A DNA stretch of 64,000 bases, from NCBI GenBank assembly GCA_903847585.1, contig CAINEC010000067.1, forward strand, positions 1-64,000, written 5' to 3'. A program made the position numbers and the translations under genes. Below are positions 46,411 through 55,257 of the stretch, one piece after another. Position 1 is the first letter of the stretch; every line of letters begins with the position of its first letter. Source of the DNA: an uncultured Bacteroidota bacterium (GTDB lineage Bacteria; Bacteroidota; Bacteroidia; AKYH767-A; OLB10). Below the pieces are notes generated by a model. The model did not search any database, had not been told where the DNA came from, and worked only from the letters and a program-made list of their open reading frames with translations.

Positions 46411-47550
46411 TTATTTTGTCCATTTTAAAACTTCTTCAACATAAACAGGCAAATCTGTTAATGTTCCATCTGCATTTTTTTCTCCTCGCTTACGACCTAA
46501 ACGCACAAACACAATATTTTCGTCTGGTATCACACAAATATACTGACCTAAAATTCCACGACAGTAAAAAACTTGCTTTCCTGAATAATTTCCTACCCAC
46601 CATTGATAGCCATATATCTCGTTAGGCTTTCCATTATTATCTAACGGATAAGGAGTAACGCTTTCTAATACATAATTAGTATCTACGATTTGTGTGCCCT
46701 TCCAATTACCTTTATGTAAATACAATGAACCTATACGAGCGAAATCTCTTGCATTAGAATAGAAACAGCAATAGGCCTTTTCGGTTCCCTCTTTTTTATC
46801 TAAACTCCACTGCGCATCATGAACAGCATTTAATGGTTGCCATAATTTTTTCGATGCATAATCTGCTACCTTCTCACCTGTAGCATTTTCAACTACCATT
46901 GCCAACAATTGCGAAACCCCGCTCTGATATTTAAACTTCTTACCTGGCTCATCGACCACATCCTGCTTTAAAATTAGCCCAGTCAAATCATCTCCGTAAT
47001 ACGCTTCTGTTGTAGGACCAAGTGGATTAATATATGACTCTTCCCAACTTAATGCTGCCGACATAGTAAGCAAATGACGTATAGTTAATTTACTTCTATT
47101 CCCATTTTTAAACTCAGGAATAAAATCACCTACCTTCTGATCAAGACTTTTAATCTTGCCATCTTTTAAAGCAATTCCCGTTAGCACACTTATAAAGCTT
47201 TTTGCCATCGAAAATGAATTCGTCAACGATGAATCATTGTATCCATCCCAATAATATTCATTTAAAACAGAATCGTTTTTCATCACTAGAAAAGCGATCG
47301 ATTCATATTGCTTTAAGGTTGTTTCTAATTTCTCAGATATTGGCTTTTTGTTATAATTAATTGAAGTTGGCCACTCAATTGGATTACTCGTTTTTACTGT
47401 TCGCGTTTCAAACAAATCTAAATCATCAATACCAACAAAATTGTAGGCAAGTGTTTTAAACAAATATGTTTTTCCGCTTACAAAAATGAATAGCGTAATC
47501 AATAATGCAATTAATGCAATTGCTTTAAGTATAAATTTTAAAATTTTCAT
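46411..47550 (-). CDS. Beta-lactamase-class-C-like serine hydrolase
   Basis: A 379-residue protein with an N-terminal hydrophobic anchor (about 5-25). It belongs to the large serine beta-lactamase-like family. The S-x-x-K motif is S114-M-A-K117; the second motif is represented by YQSG near 203, where class C enzymes have Y-x-N. A third motif GxxG-type stretch (YCRGILGQYI near 333) lies near the end. Family members include esterases and peptidases; beta-lactam resistance is not implied. It overlaps lipB by 4 nt and is translationally coupled to it. Confidence 0.88.
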   Translation of the reverse strand: MKILKFILKAIALIALLITLFIFVSGKTYLFKTLAYNFVGIDDLDLFETRTVKTSNPIEWPTSINYNKKPISEKLETTLKQYESIAFLVMKNDSVLNEYYWDGYNDSSLTNSFSMAKSFISVLTGIALKDGKIKSLDQKVGDFIPEFKNGNRSKLTIRHLLTMSAALSWEESYINPLGPTTEAYYGDDLTGLILKQDVVDEPGKKFKYQSGVSQLLAMVVENATGEKVADYASKKLWQPLNAVHDAQWSLDKKEGTEKAYCCFYSNARDFARIGSLYLHKGNWKGTQIVDTNYVLESVTPYPLDNNGKPNEIYGYQWWVGNYSGKQVFYCRGILGQYICVIPDENIVFVRLGRKRGEKNADGTLTDLPVYVEEVLKWTK

Positions 47551-48305
47551 GCGGTCTTGATGCTATCATTTTCCATCCAAGGTAATGTCTCGTTTGGAGG
47601 GGTTTGTATACTGAAATTAAATAATTCCTGCATATGCAACAATACTTTTGCTTTTACCTCTTCTAGATCAACTTCACGACCTAGTTCTTTCTGCAATGAT
47701 GTAACTCCTTTGTCAGTAATGCCACAAGGCACAATCATATTGAAGTAACTTAAATCAGCATTCACATTAAACGCAAAGCCGTGCATCGTTACCCAGCGAC
47801 TACATCGAACACCAAACGCACAAATCTTTCTTGCTTTAATTGGATCTTCTATATCTAGCCACACTCCTGTAAGACCAGGAATTCTTCCAGCTTTTAAACC
47901 ATAATCAGCACATGTAAGAATAATCGCTTCTTCTAAAAATCGTAAGTACTTATGAATATCATTAAAGAAAAAATCTAAATCGAAAATAGGATACCCGACT
48001 AATTGTCCAGGACCGTGATATGTAATATCTCCTCCACGATTAATCTTATAAAATGTAGCTTGCTTCGCTTTTAATATATTTTCATCAGCAAGTAAATGAT
48101 TTGCTGAACCGCTTTTGCCTAACGTAAAAACGTGAGGATGCTCACAAAACAAAAGGTAATGTCGTGAGGGAATTTGATCAGCTGCCACTTTATCTCTATT
48201 GAGCATTTTATCATCAACAATGCTTGTCAATAAACGCTCTTGTAAATCCCAGCACTCTTTGTAGTCGATGCTATCTAAATCGTGAAAATATACCTGCTGC
48301 TTCAT
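47547..48305 (-). CDS. lipB: Octanoyltransferase LipB
   Basis: A 252-residue enzyme that transfers octanoate from ACP to lipoyl domains, the first step of lipoate assembly. The signature RGGDITYHGPGQLVGYPI lies near 93-110, the catalytic-lysine region is KICAFGVR near 158 and the cysteine lies in VPCGITDKG. Length fits LipB. The lipoyl H protein GcvH is encoded at 2347-2727. The gene lies 30 nt after ispG and overlaps the next gene by 4 nt, forming an ispG-lipB-hydrolase run. Confidence 0.95.
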   Translation of the reverse strand: MKQQVYFHDLDSIDYKECWDLQERLLTSIVDDKMLNRDKVAADQIPSRHYLLFCEHPHVFTLGKSGSANHLLADENILKAKQATFYKINRGGDITYHGPGQLVGYPIFDLDFFFNDIHKYLRFLEEAIILTCADYGLKAGRIPGLTGVWLDIEDPIKARKICAFGVRCSRWVTMHGFAFNVNADLSYFNMIVPCGITDKGVTSLQKELGREVDLEEVKAKVLLHMQELFNFSIQTPPNETLPWMENDSIKTA

Positions 48306-48335
48306 AGCACCTAATCTTTACTATCTATCTTTATA

Positions 48336-50327
48336 TTATTCTAAAACCGGCTCTACCCAATCGCCATGTTGCTTAATAAGATTTATTAAGGCATCTACAG
48401 CTTCTTCAGCCTGAATACTTTTTGTAACGACTTCTTTACCCTTATAAAGAGTAATCTTGCCTACACCCGAACCCACATAACCATAATCTGCATCGGCCAT
48501 CTCTCCTGGTCCGTTTACAATACAACCCATGATGCCAATTTTAATGCCTTTCAAATGACTTGTACGCGAACGTATTTTAGCTGTTGTTTCTTGTAAATCG
48601 AAAAGCGTTCTACCGCAGCTAGGACAACTGATATACTCTGTTTTTGATATCCTTGTTCGTGCTGCTTGTAGAATACCAAAAGCTAAACTATTTATCATTT
48701 GCGGTGAGGCAAAGCCGTTAGCACGTAGAAATAATCCATCACCCATTCCATCTAATAACAATCCACCTGTATCAGTAGAAGCATACAATTGATAATCTTC
48801 GTTATTGTTAATAGCATAATCGCGTTCAATAATTACAGGTAACTTCATATCCTTTTCAAAAAGCTCAATAATTGCTCTTCGGATAGAAGGCATTGCATGA
48901 GTATTAGTTGAAAATAGCACTATTATAGCATTCTTTGGAAGTTTATCAAAGAGCACCTCATTTAATTTATTAGCATCACAACGAATAAAGTTCATTTGCG
49001 CATGAAACCTTGTTTCATCATTTATCGCCGAGCCATCAATGATAGGATATTTTCTATCGTGATTGGTAAGACTCATCCATTGCTCATAATTGTAAATAAC
49101 TCCCAAGGTGCCAGGGATTTCAAAATCAATTGTGTTTTTTCCAGCAAAAATATAATCACATGCCAAATCAGAAATATTCCATTTATCTAAATTTACCTGA
49201 TAATTATAACCTACACCGAATAAAGAAGCAGGAGTGATTGTATCATGCTTTGAATAATCAGCAATTACCACAGGCACATTACTACCACCTATATTCTGAA
49301 AACTAGTTGTTGGTCGTTTAGTGTATTCAAAAGGAGAATACGGCAAACCAATAACTTTAGGTAATTCATCACCGTTAGCTGCAACTAGCATCGGCTTATT
49401 CTTTAATGGCGAAATTTCTACGTGACCTTCGCGACTTAAATAGCGATTTGCTAATGCTTTCGCAACAGGTATTTCAAATTCAGGATCTTCTGTTAACGAA
49501 ACACGAATAGTATCTCCGATACCATCTTCCAGCAATGTTCCAATTCCTTCTGCCGACTTAATTCTTCCATCTTCTCCTTCACCTGCTTCTGTTACTCCTA
49601 AATGAAGGGGATAATTCATGCCTTCTGCATTCATGCGGGCAATCAACAAACGATAGGCTTGAACCATCACCTGTGGGTTACTCGATTTCATACTAAGCAC
49701 GATATTGAAATAGTTTTCCGACTCACAGATGCGCAAAAATTCTAAAGCTGATTCGACCATTCCATGAGCAGTATCACCATAGCGACTCATAATGCGATCA
49801 CTCAAAGAACCATGGTTAGTACCGATGCGCATTGCTGTTCCGTATTCTTTACAAATCTTCACTAACGGAATAAATCGTTCACGAATACGATCGAGTTCTG
49901 CATTATATGCTATATCGGTATATTCTATTTCTTCAAACTTCTTTTTATCAGCAAAATTACCTGGATTAATACGAACCTTCTCAACTATCCTTGCTGCTAC
50001 TTCGGCTGCGTTAGGCGTAAAATGAATATCCGCTACTAACGGTGTTGTATATCCTCTTTTACGAAGTTCTGCTTTTATGTTCTCCAGATTCTTTGCCTCA
50101 TTAATACTTGGAGCCGTTATACGCACAAGTTCGCAACCAGCTTCAATCATTCTTATTGACTGCTCTACTGTTGCAATGGTGTCCATTGTATCTGTAGTAG
50201 TCATACTTTGAACGCGTATTGGGTGATTATTTCCAAGCAATAAATCGCCAATTTTAACTTCCCGCGTTAAAAGTCGCTGGTAATTAGTTAAGCTATGACT
50301 GTATAATCCTTCTAAAGTATTTTTCAT
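48336..50327 (-). CDS. ispG: 4-hydroxy-3-methylbut-2-enyl diphosphate synthase
   Basis: A 663-residue iron-sulfur enzyme of the non-mevalonate isoprenoid route; it converts MEcPP to HMBPP. The protein is the long form found in plants, Chlamydia and Bacteroidota: a TIM-barrel part (about 20-300), an inserted domain (about 310-540) and the cluster domain. The [4Fe-4S] ligands are C-P-S-C in EYISCPSCGRTL and a further C in IMGCIVNGPGEMADADYG near the C terminus. The short E. coli form lacks the insertion. A -7 element sits 5 nt before the ATG. Confidence 0.96.
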   Translation of the reverse strand: MKNTLEGLYSHSLTNYQRLLTREVKIGDLLLGNNHPIRVQSMTTTDTMDTIATVEQSIRMIEAGCELVRITAPSINEAKNLENIKAELRKRGYTTPLVADIHFTPNAAEVAARIVEKVRINPGNFADKKKFEEIEYTDIAYNAELDRIRERFIPLVKICKEYGTAMRIGTNHGSLSDRIMSRYGDTAHGMVESALEFLRICESENYFNIVLSMKSSNPQVMVQAYRLLIARMNAEGMNYPLHLGVTEAGEGEDGRIKSAEGIGTLLEDGIGDTIRVSLTEDPEFEIPVAKALANRYLSREGHVEISPLKNKPMLVAANGDELPKVIGLPYSPFEYTKRPTTSFQNIGGSNVPVVIADYSKHDTITPASLFGVGYNYQVNLDKWNISDLACDYIFAGKNTIDFEIPGTLGVIYNYEQWMSLTNHDRKYPIIDGSAINDETRFHAQMNFIRCDANKLNEVLFDKLPKNAIIVLFSTNTHAMPSIRRAIIELFEKDMKLPVIIERDYAINNNEDYQLYASTDTGGLLLDGMGDGLFLRANGFASPQMINSLAFGILQAARTRISKTEYISCPSCGRTLFDLQETTAKIRSRTSHLKGIKIGIMGCIVNGPGEMADADYGYVGSGVGKITLYKGKEVVTKSIQAEEAVDALINLIKQHGDWVEPVLE

Positions 50328-50332
50328 TGATA

Positions 50333-50340
50333 CAAAGATA
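50333..50340 (-). promoter_or_regulatory. -7 promoter element for ispG-lipB
   Basis: The minus strand reads TATCTTTG, a TAnnTTTG match 5 nt before the ispG ATG. A TTG at 50363-50365 (minus) is a possible -33 with a 22 nt gap. A near-leaderless message is implied. Confidence 0.45.
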
Positions 50341-50396
50341 GTAGAGTAAAGATTAAATTTAACAAATTACCTTCAATTATGGTTCAGGTAATAAGT

Positions 50397-50422
50397 AAAA
50401 AAGCCCACCGAAGTGGACTTTC
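50397..50422 (-). terminator. Intrinsic terminator after the SRPBCC gene
   Basis: AAAGCCCAC-CGAA-GTGGACTTT forms a stem with one C-A mismatch. The minus strand continues in TTTTTAC. Confidence 0.65.
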
Positions 50423-50428
50423 CTATAA

Positions 50429-50851
50429 TTATGATTGTTTGAATTCTTTTTGTGTAACGAAGTAATCGTTGAGCGGATCTAATACAAAATCAATCCAGCC
50501 ATTACCGCTTCTATCGGCAATATCTTGCGTTGGGAAATCCGTATGAATAAGGACTACATCTGTTCCAGCTGAATGGGTCTTTAATTTAATATTGACTTGC
50601 GAAGGCTTAGTACTTTTACTCCATTCAACAGGCTTCCAACTAAAGCCTAGTTCTTGACCAGGCATAAATGCTGTAACTTCCCCTTCTACATCACCATCAA
50701 ACCATTCGAAATGTCCCCCAACTTGATTTTCAACAACGCTGATACCACCACCCCAAGCAGCAATAATTCCTGAATCTGTTAATGCTTCAAAAACTTCTTT
50801 TGGAGAAGCATAAACAATATAAGTGGTCTTAAATGTAAAACTATCGGCCAT
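50429..50851 (-). CDS. SRPBCC / AHSA1-like START-fold protein
   Basis: A 140-residue single-domain cytoplasmic protein of the SRPBCC superfamily (Activator of Hsp90 ATPase C-terminal group). It shows ASPKEVFEALTDSGIIAAWGG near the start, VGGHFEWFDGDVEGEV and a C-terminal helix NGWIDFVLDPL. These proteins have a hydrophobic pocket but usually unknown ligands. An adjacent GTG at 50854 would add one residue; ATG 50851 is chosen. It lies 12 nt downstream of the M43 protease gene on the same strand, so it may be read from that transcript, and it ends at an intrinsic terminator. Confidence 0.8.
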   Translation of the reverse strand: MADSFTFKTTYIVYASPKEVFEALTDSGIIAAWGGGISVVENQVGGHFEWFDGDVEGEVTAFMPGQELGFSWKPVEWSKSTKPSQVNIKLKTHSAGTDVVLIHTDFPTQDIADRSGNGWIDFVLDPLNDYFVTQKEFKQS

Positions 50852-50863
50852 CACTATACGAAT

Positions 50864-52951
50864 TTATTTTATAAATAAAATTTGATTTGTGTATTGTTGA
50901 TTATCGAAGTAACATCTTAAAAGATAAATACCATTCAGGTCGTTATTATTTACAGCTAACTGATGTTCTCCAGCTGTTAAGTTTTGATTAACGATATTCT
51001 TAATTAATCGTCCTGTTACATCATATAAATCAATTTTCACATTTTGATTTTTTGGTAAATCAAATTTGATATTAGCAACATCAGATGCAGGATTAGGGAA
51101 TACACTAAATGAATATGCACTTTCTAAATCATCATTGATTCCTGTATAATTTCCAGAGATATTGATATCGTCGATGTAAATATTATTTCCTAAATAATTC
51201 ACGTACTCAAAGCGAGCTCTAACACTTGGCTTATTGGTAAATGTACTTGATGAAAGACTGATTACTTCTGTTCTCCATTGTGTTGTGTTAGGAACAAACG
51301 GACTTGTCTGTGCATTAGCAGTTGCAAGGGTTGATCCTCTCTTTAAGTAACGTTGTGACCATGTATCACCGCAGTTAGTACTAAAATATACATGCAACTC
51401 AGAAGTGTCTGACATACTTCGAGAAGCAAAGGCCACTTTAAAACTAAACTGTACTTGATTGTAGTTAGTGAAATTGTAAATAGGAGTTAATAACTCATCA
51501 ACGCTTCCAGATGAATTACCTGTCATATTATCTACACGAGCAGATTTGACTCCTGTGCCTGCAGCTAATGATGTAATCGCCCAAGTATTATTATTGTTCT
51601 GGTTAATGATTTCCCAATCACTACCTGCAAAAGTTAATGATTCAAATCCTTCTGAAAATGGTATAAGCGCTGTTCCTGGATTTGGTAATACATTCACGTG
51701 AGCAATGCGCACAAGAGAATCTGTGCCTAAACTATTTGTAACAACTAGTTTCACATCGTAAACACCCGGTGTATTATAAAATATCGCAGGCGCAGCTGAT
51801 GTATCTGTTGATGGCGTTCCACCAGGGAAATACCAAACACGACTAGTTACATCGCCATTCCATGACTTATCATTAAACGTAATAGTATTTCCAACGCAGA
51901 TATAATTTTTTTCAATAGCAAAATCTGCCTTTGGTGCACATGGTGTAAGTACGTGTCCGCTTTCTGTTCCTGTTGCTAATAAATTAGCAACTGTACTTAA
52001 ATTATCTCTTCCACCAGGAGAAGATTGAAGCGCTACATGCATCGCATCTTTTTGTCCTTCTGTGAACATTAAATGACAGCTGGCATAATCCATATAATTT
52101 TGAACGTTGTCAATTTGACCACAAGTATTTTGTGCTGTATTACATGAAAAATTTGCAACTCCTATCGTATTTGGTGTATCACCTATACCATCATCGGTAC
52201 CGCAGTTGCTCGCTAAACCTGGATTATTTGTTGAACCCCATGTATGTGGTAAATTCAACCAATGCCCTACTTCATGTGATAATGATCGTTCGGTGTAGTT
52301 AGAGTTATTAGAAGTTCCAAAACTTCCAGTATAATCATGACGCATTACGATACCATCAATACTAGAACTAATACCTGGATAATAAGCGTACCCAGCTGCA
52401 CCACTTGCAATATTTTTAACGACCCAAATATTTAAATACTTTTCGCAAGGCCAGTCGACTAATGATTTCACATTATCATTTGCAGCATTCGTGAACTCTG
52501 TATACGTTCTTGTAATACCATCGGTACAATTACCATCAGGATCAATGTTTGCTAATTCAAATCCTATTTCGGCATTTGCAAAAATGGATTGAAAAAAAGG
52601 AATTACATCTCCAGTATCAGCATTTAATTTTTGAAATGCTAAATTCAAACTATTCACCGCATCTAAAATTTGCGCCTTACTAATATTTTCTGGTCCGTAA
52701 GTATGCATAACATGAAAAACAACTGGTATTTTGTATTGTACGAATCCCGTTGGCGAAACTACTTTTGTACCTGGAAGTTTTCGCGCGCCCGAAAGTGAAA
52801 TACCTGCTCTTCGCAAAGCAGCATCAGGATCAGCCTTCACAGCTTCTTTCCACATTTCATCTGTATCGCATGTTCGATAAGCTGGGCTTTGTGCCTTTGA
52901 AACAACCGCCGAAAACAGCAATGCGAATAATGGTAGTAATACTTTTCTCAT
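50864..52951 (-). CDS. Secreted M43-type metalloprotease, T9SS type A
   Basis: A 695-residue protein: signal peptide (1-20), propeptide-like segment, and an M43 (pappalysin-type) metalloprotease domain with H226-E-x-x-H230-x5-H236 (SHEVGHWLNLPHTWG). A Met-turn candidate is NYMDYASC near 287. A PKD domain (about 345-430) and a jelly-roll (about 435-610, IYIDDINISG near 605) follow. The last 75 residues are a type A T9SS sorting domain (VFPNPASDVANIKF, DLYDVTGRLIKNI). The length and domain order are close to those of the paralog at 53022. It probably degrades proteins outside the cell. A terminator separates the two protease genes. Confidence 0.93.
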   Translation of the reverse strand: MRKVLLPLFALLFSAVVSKAQSPAYRTCDTDEMWKEAVKADPDAALRRAGISLSGARKLPGTKVVSPTGFVQYKIPVVFHVMHTYGPENISKAQILDAVNSLNLAFQKLNADTGDVIPFFQSIFANAEIGFELANIDPDGNCTDGITRTYTEFTNAANDNVKSLVDWPCEKYLNIWVVKNIASGAAGYAYYPGISSSIDGIVMRHDYTGSFGTSNNSNYTERSLSHEVGHWLNLPHTWGSTNNPGLASNCGTDDGIGDTPNTIGVANFSCNTAQNTCGQIDNVQNYMDYASCHLMFTEGQKDAMHVALQSSPGGRDNLSTVANLLATGTESGHVLTPCAPKADFAIEKNYICVGNTITFNDKSWNGDVTSRVWYFPGGTPSTDTSAAPAIFYNTPGVYDVKLVVTNSLGTDSLVRIAHVNVLPNPGTALIPFSEGFESLTFAGSDWEIINQNNNNTWAITSLAAGTGVKSARVDNMTGNSSGSVDELLTPIYNFTNYNQVQFSFKVAFASRSMSDTSELHVYFSTNCGDTWSQRYLKRGSTLATANAQTSPFVPNTTQWRTEVISLSSSTFTNKPSVRARFEYVNYLGNNIYIDDINISGNYTGINDDLESAYSFSVFPNPASDVANIKFDLPKNQNVKIDLYDVTGRLIKNIVNQNLTAGEHQLAVNNNDLNGIYLLRCYFDNQQYTNQILFIK

Positions 52952-52968
52952 AGTTTTATGTATCTAAA

Positions 52969-53003
52969 TAAATCCCCCGTAGTAAATAACCACGAGGGAT
53001 TCT
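52969..53003 (-). terminator. Intrinsic terminator between the M43 genes
   Basis: AATCCCCCGT pairs with ACGAGGGATT with one mismatch, extended by a few pairs across AGT and ACC. The minus strand then reads TATTTAG, a weak T run. Confidence 0.6.
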
Positions 53004-53021
53004 AAACGTTTATCGATTTAA

Positions 53022-55136
53022 TTATTTAATTATTGCTTTTTTAGTAATTGAATTATTTCCGAATGTAAGACGAACAAGATAAACACCACTTGCCAATTCG
53101 TTATTCATCGTATATTGATGATCTCCTTCCGGTAAAAAGTCGCTGAATGTAGAAACTACTCGTCCTTCAATATCCATCACATCAATTTGAACATCACCCG
53201 CAGCTGCCATTGTGAAATCAACGTAAGTAAGTCCTTTAGATGGATTAGGATAAATATTCATATCGGCTGAAGCCGCGTTAATTTCATTCACGCCCGATAC
53301 AGTTCCATTTAAGTTTATGTTATCGATGTAAATATTATTTGACGACTCATGAGTAAATTCAAAACGGAAACGAACATTCGCTTTATTGTTGATTGTATTT
53401 CCGAAGCTCACAGTTTCAGTTCTCCACTGAGACGAATTCGGAATGAAATTACCAGCTAAAAACGCTGTTGTAGTTTGTAATGGAATTCCCTGACGCGTAT
53501 AACGAACGGTCCACGTTTGACCACAGTTAAATGAATAAGCCACCGAAAGTTTATCAGTTGTTGTATCACGTAATGCACATGCTAAATCAAACGTCATACT
53601 TGCATTGGTTACGCCCGTTAAATTAAATGCTGGTGTAACAAATTCATCCGGACCTTTATCATTCGCTTGATAGCCTGTACTTACGTTCAAGAAATTGTAG
53701 ATGTAAAGTGATTTTGTTCCTTGCGAAGCAGCTACGGAAGTTGTTGTCCATGTATTACCACCGTTAGCATTGTATGCGTAATAATCATTAAACGGCCATG
53801 TGCCATTTTCAAATCCTTCGTTATAAGGAATCAGGTTAGAAACGCTTGAAGGATTTACTACTACTTTTCCTGGAATCGTTTTAGAGTTACTTCCTGTTGC
53901 ATTGTTTACTGTTAAAGTAACATCGTATACTCCAGGAGTAGTATACATCACCATTGGATTAGCAGCTGTATCAGTAGCTGGAGTACCACCGTTGAATGTC
54001 CATGTGCGTGAAGTCACATCTCCACCCCATGAAGCATCATTAAACTGAACACTTCCACCTTGACAAATCAAAATTGGCTTAGGGATAAAATCAGCAACTG
54101 GAGCACATAACGGTGCCGGAGTACCGCTTGTTCCAGTAGCAGCGAGATTTAATGAAGACCATAAATTATTTCTACTACTCACGGATGAGTTAAGTGTTGC
54201 CTGCATCCTTGCTGCTTGTCCTGCTGAAAACATATTCTGACAAGGTCCATTTGTATAATCCATGTAGTTCGTAAACATATCGCCGTTAGGAGCATTACCG
54301 CTACAATTTGAAAGACTTGGCCAAGTAGGACAGTTTGATAAGTTAGCCGCATAATGAGGCGGAGTATCATTTACATAATCGGTCCCACAAGTAGCATCAC
54401 CCCATATATGGCGAAGATTTAACCAGTGACCAACTTCATGCGTTGCTGTACGTCCCGCATTTTGTGAGTTAGCGGCAGCACCAATTGTTCCCATGTAATC
54501 ATATTTAATAACCACGCCATCTGTCGAGTCTGCACCACCAGGGAACTGAGCAAAACCGATAACCATTCCTGGTGAACCATTCACATTGGCAATACTATTT
54601 ACAACCCACATATTTAAATACTTTTCGCGTGGCCAGCAACGTAATGATTTAACATTGTTACGTGCATTGTATGTCAATGGAGAATAAATTCTTGTTACAC
54701 CGTCCGTACAATTTCCGTCGGGGTCAATTTGCGCTAAACGAAATTCTACTCCTGCATTGCCTGCTACTGGAACGAACGCAGCTGGTGTATTCACTGTATC
54801 TGGATTTAATCGTTGGAAATCTTCGTTAAGAACACGAATCTGATCTTCAATTTGCGCTTTGCTGATGTTCTCAGCTCCACCATAATGAACCACGTGGACA
54901 ACTACTGGAATAACTTTTACCACGCTTGACGCACGTGAAGCTGCTCCGCTGTTAATGTATTCCTCTGTAAAATGTTCCAACGCTTCTCTATTTTGAAGCA
55001 CTTGAGGATCTTTGGCAGCTGCCTCCTGAAACATAATTTCTGCATGGCACTTATCGTGAGACAATTGCCCTTGAGCAGACGCATTTTTAAATAAACCTGA
55101 AGTTAAAAGAGCTGCAATTAACAAGAACTTTTTCAT
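53022..55136 (-). CDS. Second secreted M43 metalloprotease, T9SS type A
   Basis: A 704-residue paralog of the previous gene: signal peptide (1-21), protease domain with H233-E-x-x-H237-x5-H243 (THEVGHWLNLRHIWG), PKD domain (about 360-445), jelly roll (about 450-625, NIYIDNINLNG) and a type A sorting domain (NIYPNPSKGLTYVDF, DVMDIEGRVVSTF). Overall layout is almost identical, but the sequences differ along the whole length, so the duplication is old. Four extra cysteines in the metal-binding loop region (CPTWPSLSNC, and CGTD) may form disulfides. The gene ends at a terminator-like hairpin. Confidence 0.93.
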   Translation of the reverse strand: MKKFLLIAALLTSGLFKNASAQGQLSHDKCHAEIMFQEAAAKDPQVLQNREALEHFTEEYINSGAASRASSVVKVIPVVVHVVHYGGAENISKAQIEDQIRVLNEDFQRLNPDTVNTPAAFVPVAGNAGVEFRLAQIDPDGNCTDGVTRIYSPLTYNARNNVKSLRCWPREKYLNMWVVNSIANVNGSPGMVIGFAQFPGGADSTDGVVIKYDYMGTIGAAANSQNAGRTATHEVGHWLNLRHIWGDATCGTDYVNDTPPHYAANLSNCPTWPSLSNCSGNAPNGDMFTNYMDYTNGPCQNMFSAGQAARMQATLNSSVSSRNNLWSSLNLAATGTSGTPAPLCAPVADFIPKPILICQGGSVQFNDASWGGDVTSRTWTFNGGTPATDTAANPMVMYTTPGVYDVTLTVNNATGSNSKTIPGKVVVNPSSVSNLIPYNEGFENGTWPFNDYYAYNANGGNTWTTTSVAASQGTKSLYIYNFLNVSTGYQANDKGPDEFVTPAFNLTGVTNASMTFDLACALRDTTTDKLSVAYSFNCGQTWTVRYTRQGIPLQTTTAFLAGNFIPNSSQWRTETVSFGNTINNKANVRFRFEFTHESSNNIYIDNINLNGTVSGVNEINAASADMNIYPNPSKGLTYVDFTMAAAGDVQIDVMDIEGRVVSTFSDFLPEGDHQYTMNNELASGVYLVRLTFGNNSITKKAIIK

Positions 55137-55203
55137 AGTAAAGGGAATCTAATGTTTTGAGGAGGCTAATTTACGAATTTTAGCGACTCCCCGCCTATAA
55201 TGT

Positions 55204-55236
55204 AAAAGCCCCGTAGTGCATACTACAGGGCTTTTT
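55204..55236. terminator. Intrinsic hairpin between the M43 and DUF349 genes
   Basis: AAAAGCCCCGTAGT pairs with ACTACAGGGCTTTT with one mismatch around GCAT. A T run lies on each strand. For transcription on the minus strand it terminates the DUF349 gene. Confidence 0.75.
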
Positions 55237-55257
55237 ACAATCCAATTATAATTGTTT

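Noticed and set aside
46411-47550. Antibiotic-resistance beta-lactamase
   Set aside because: The Y-x-N motif is changed and the family is dominated by esterases and peptidases; resistance is not supported.
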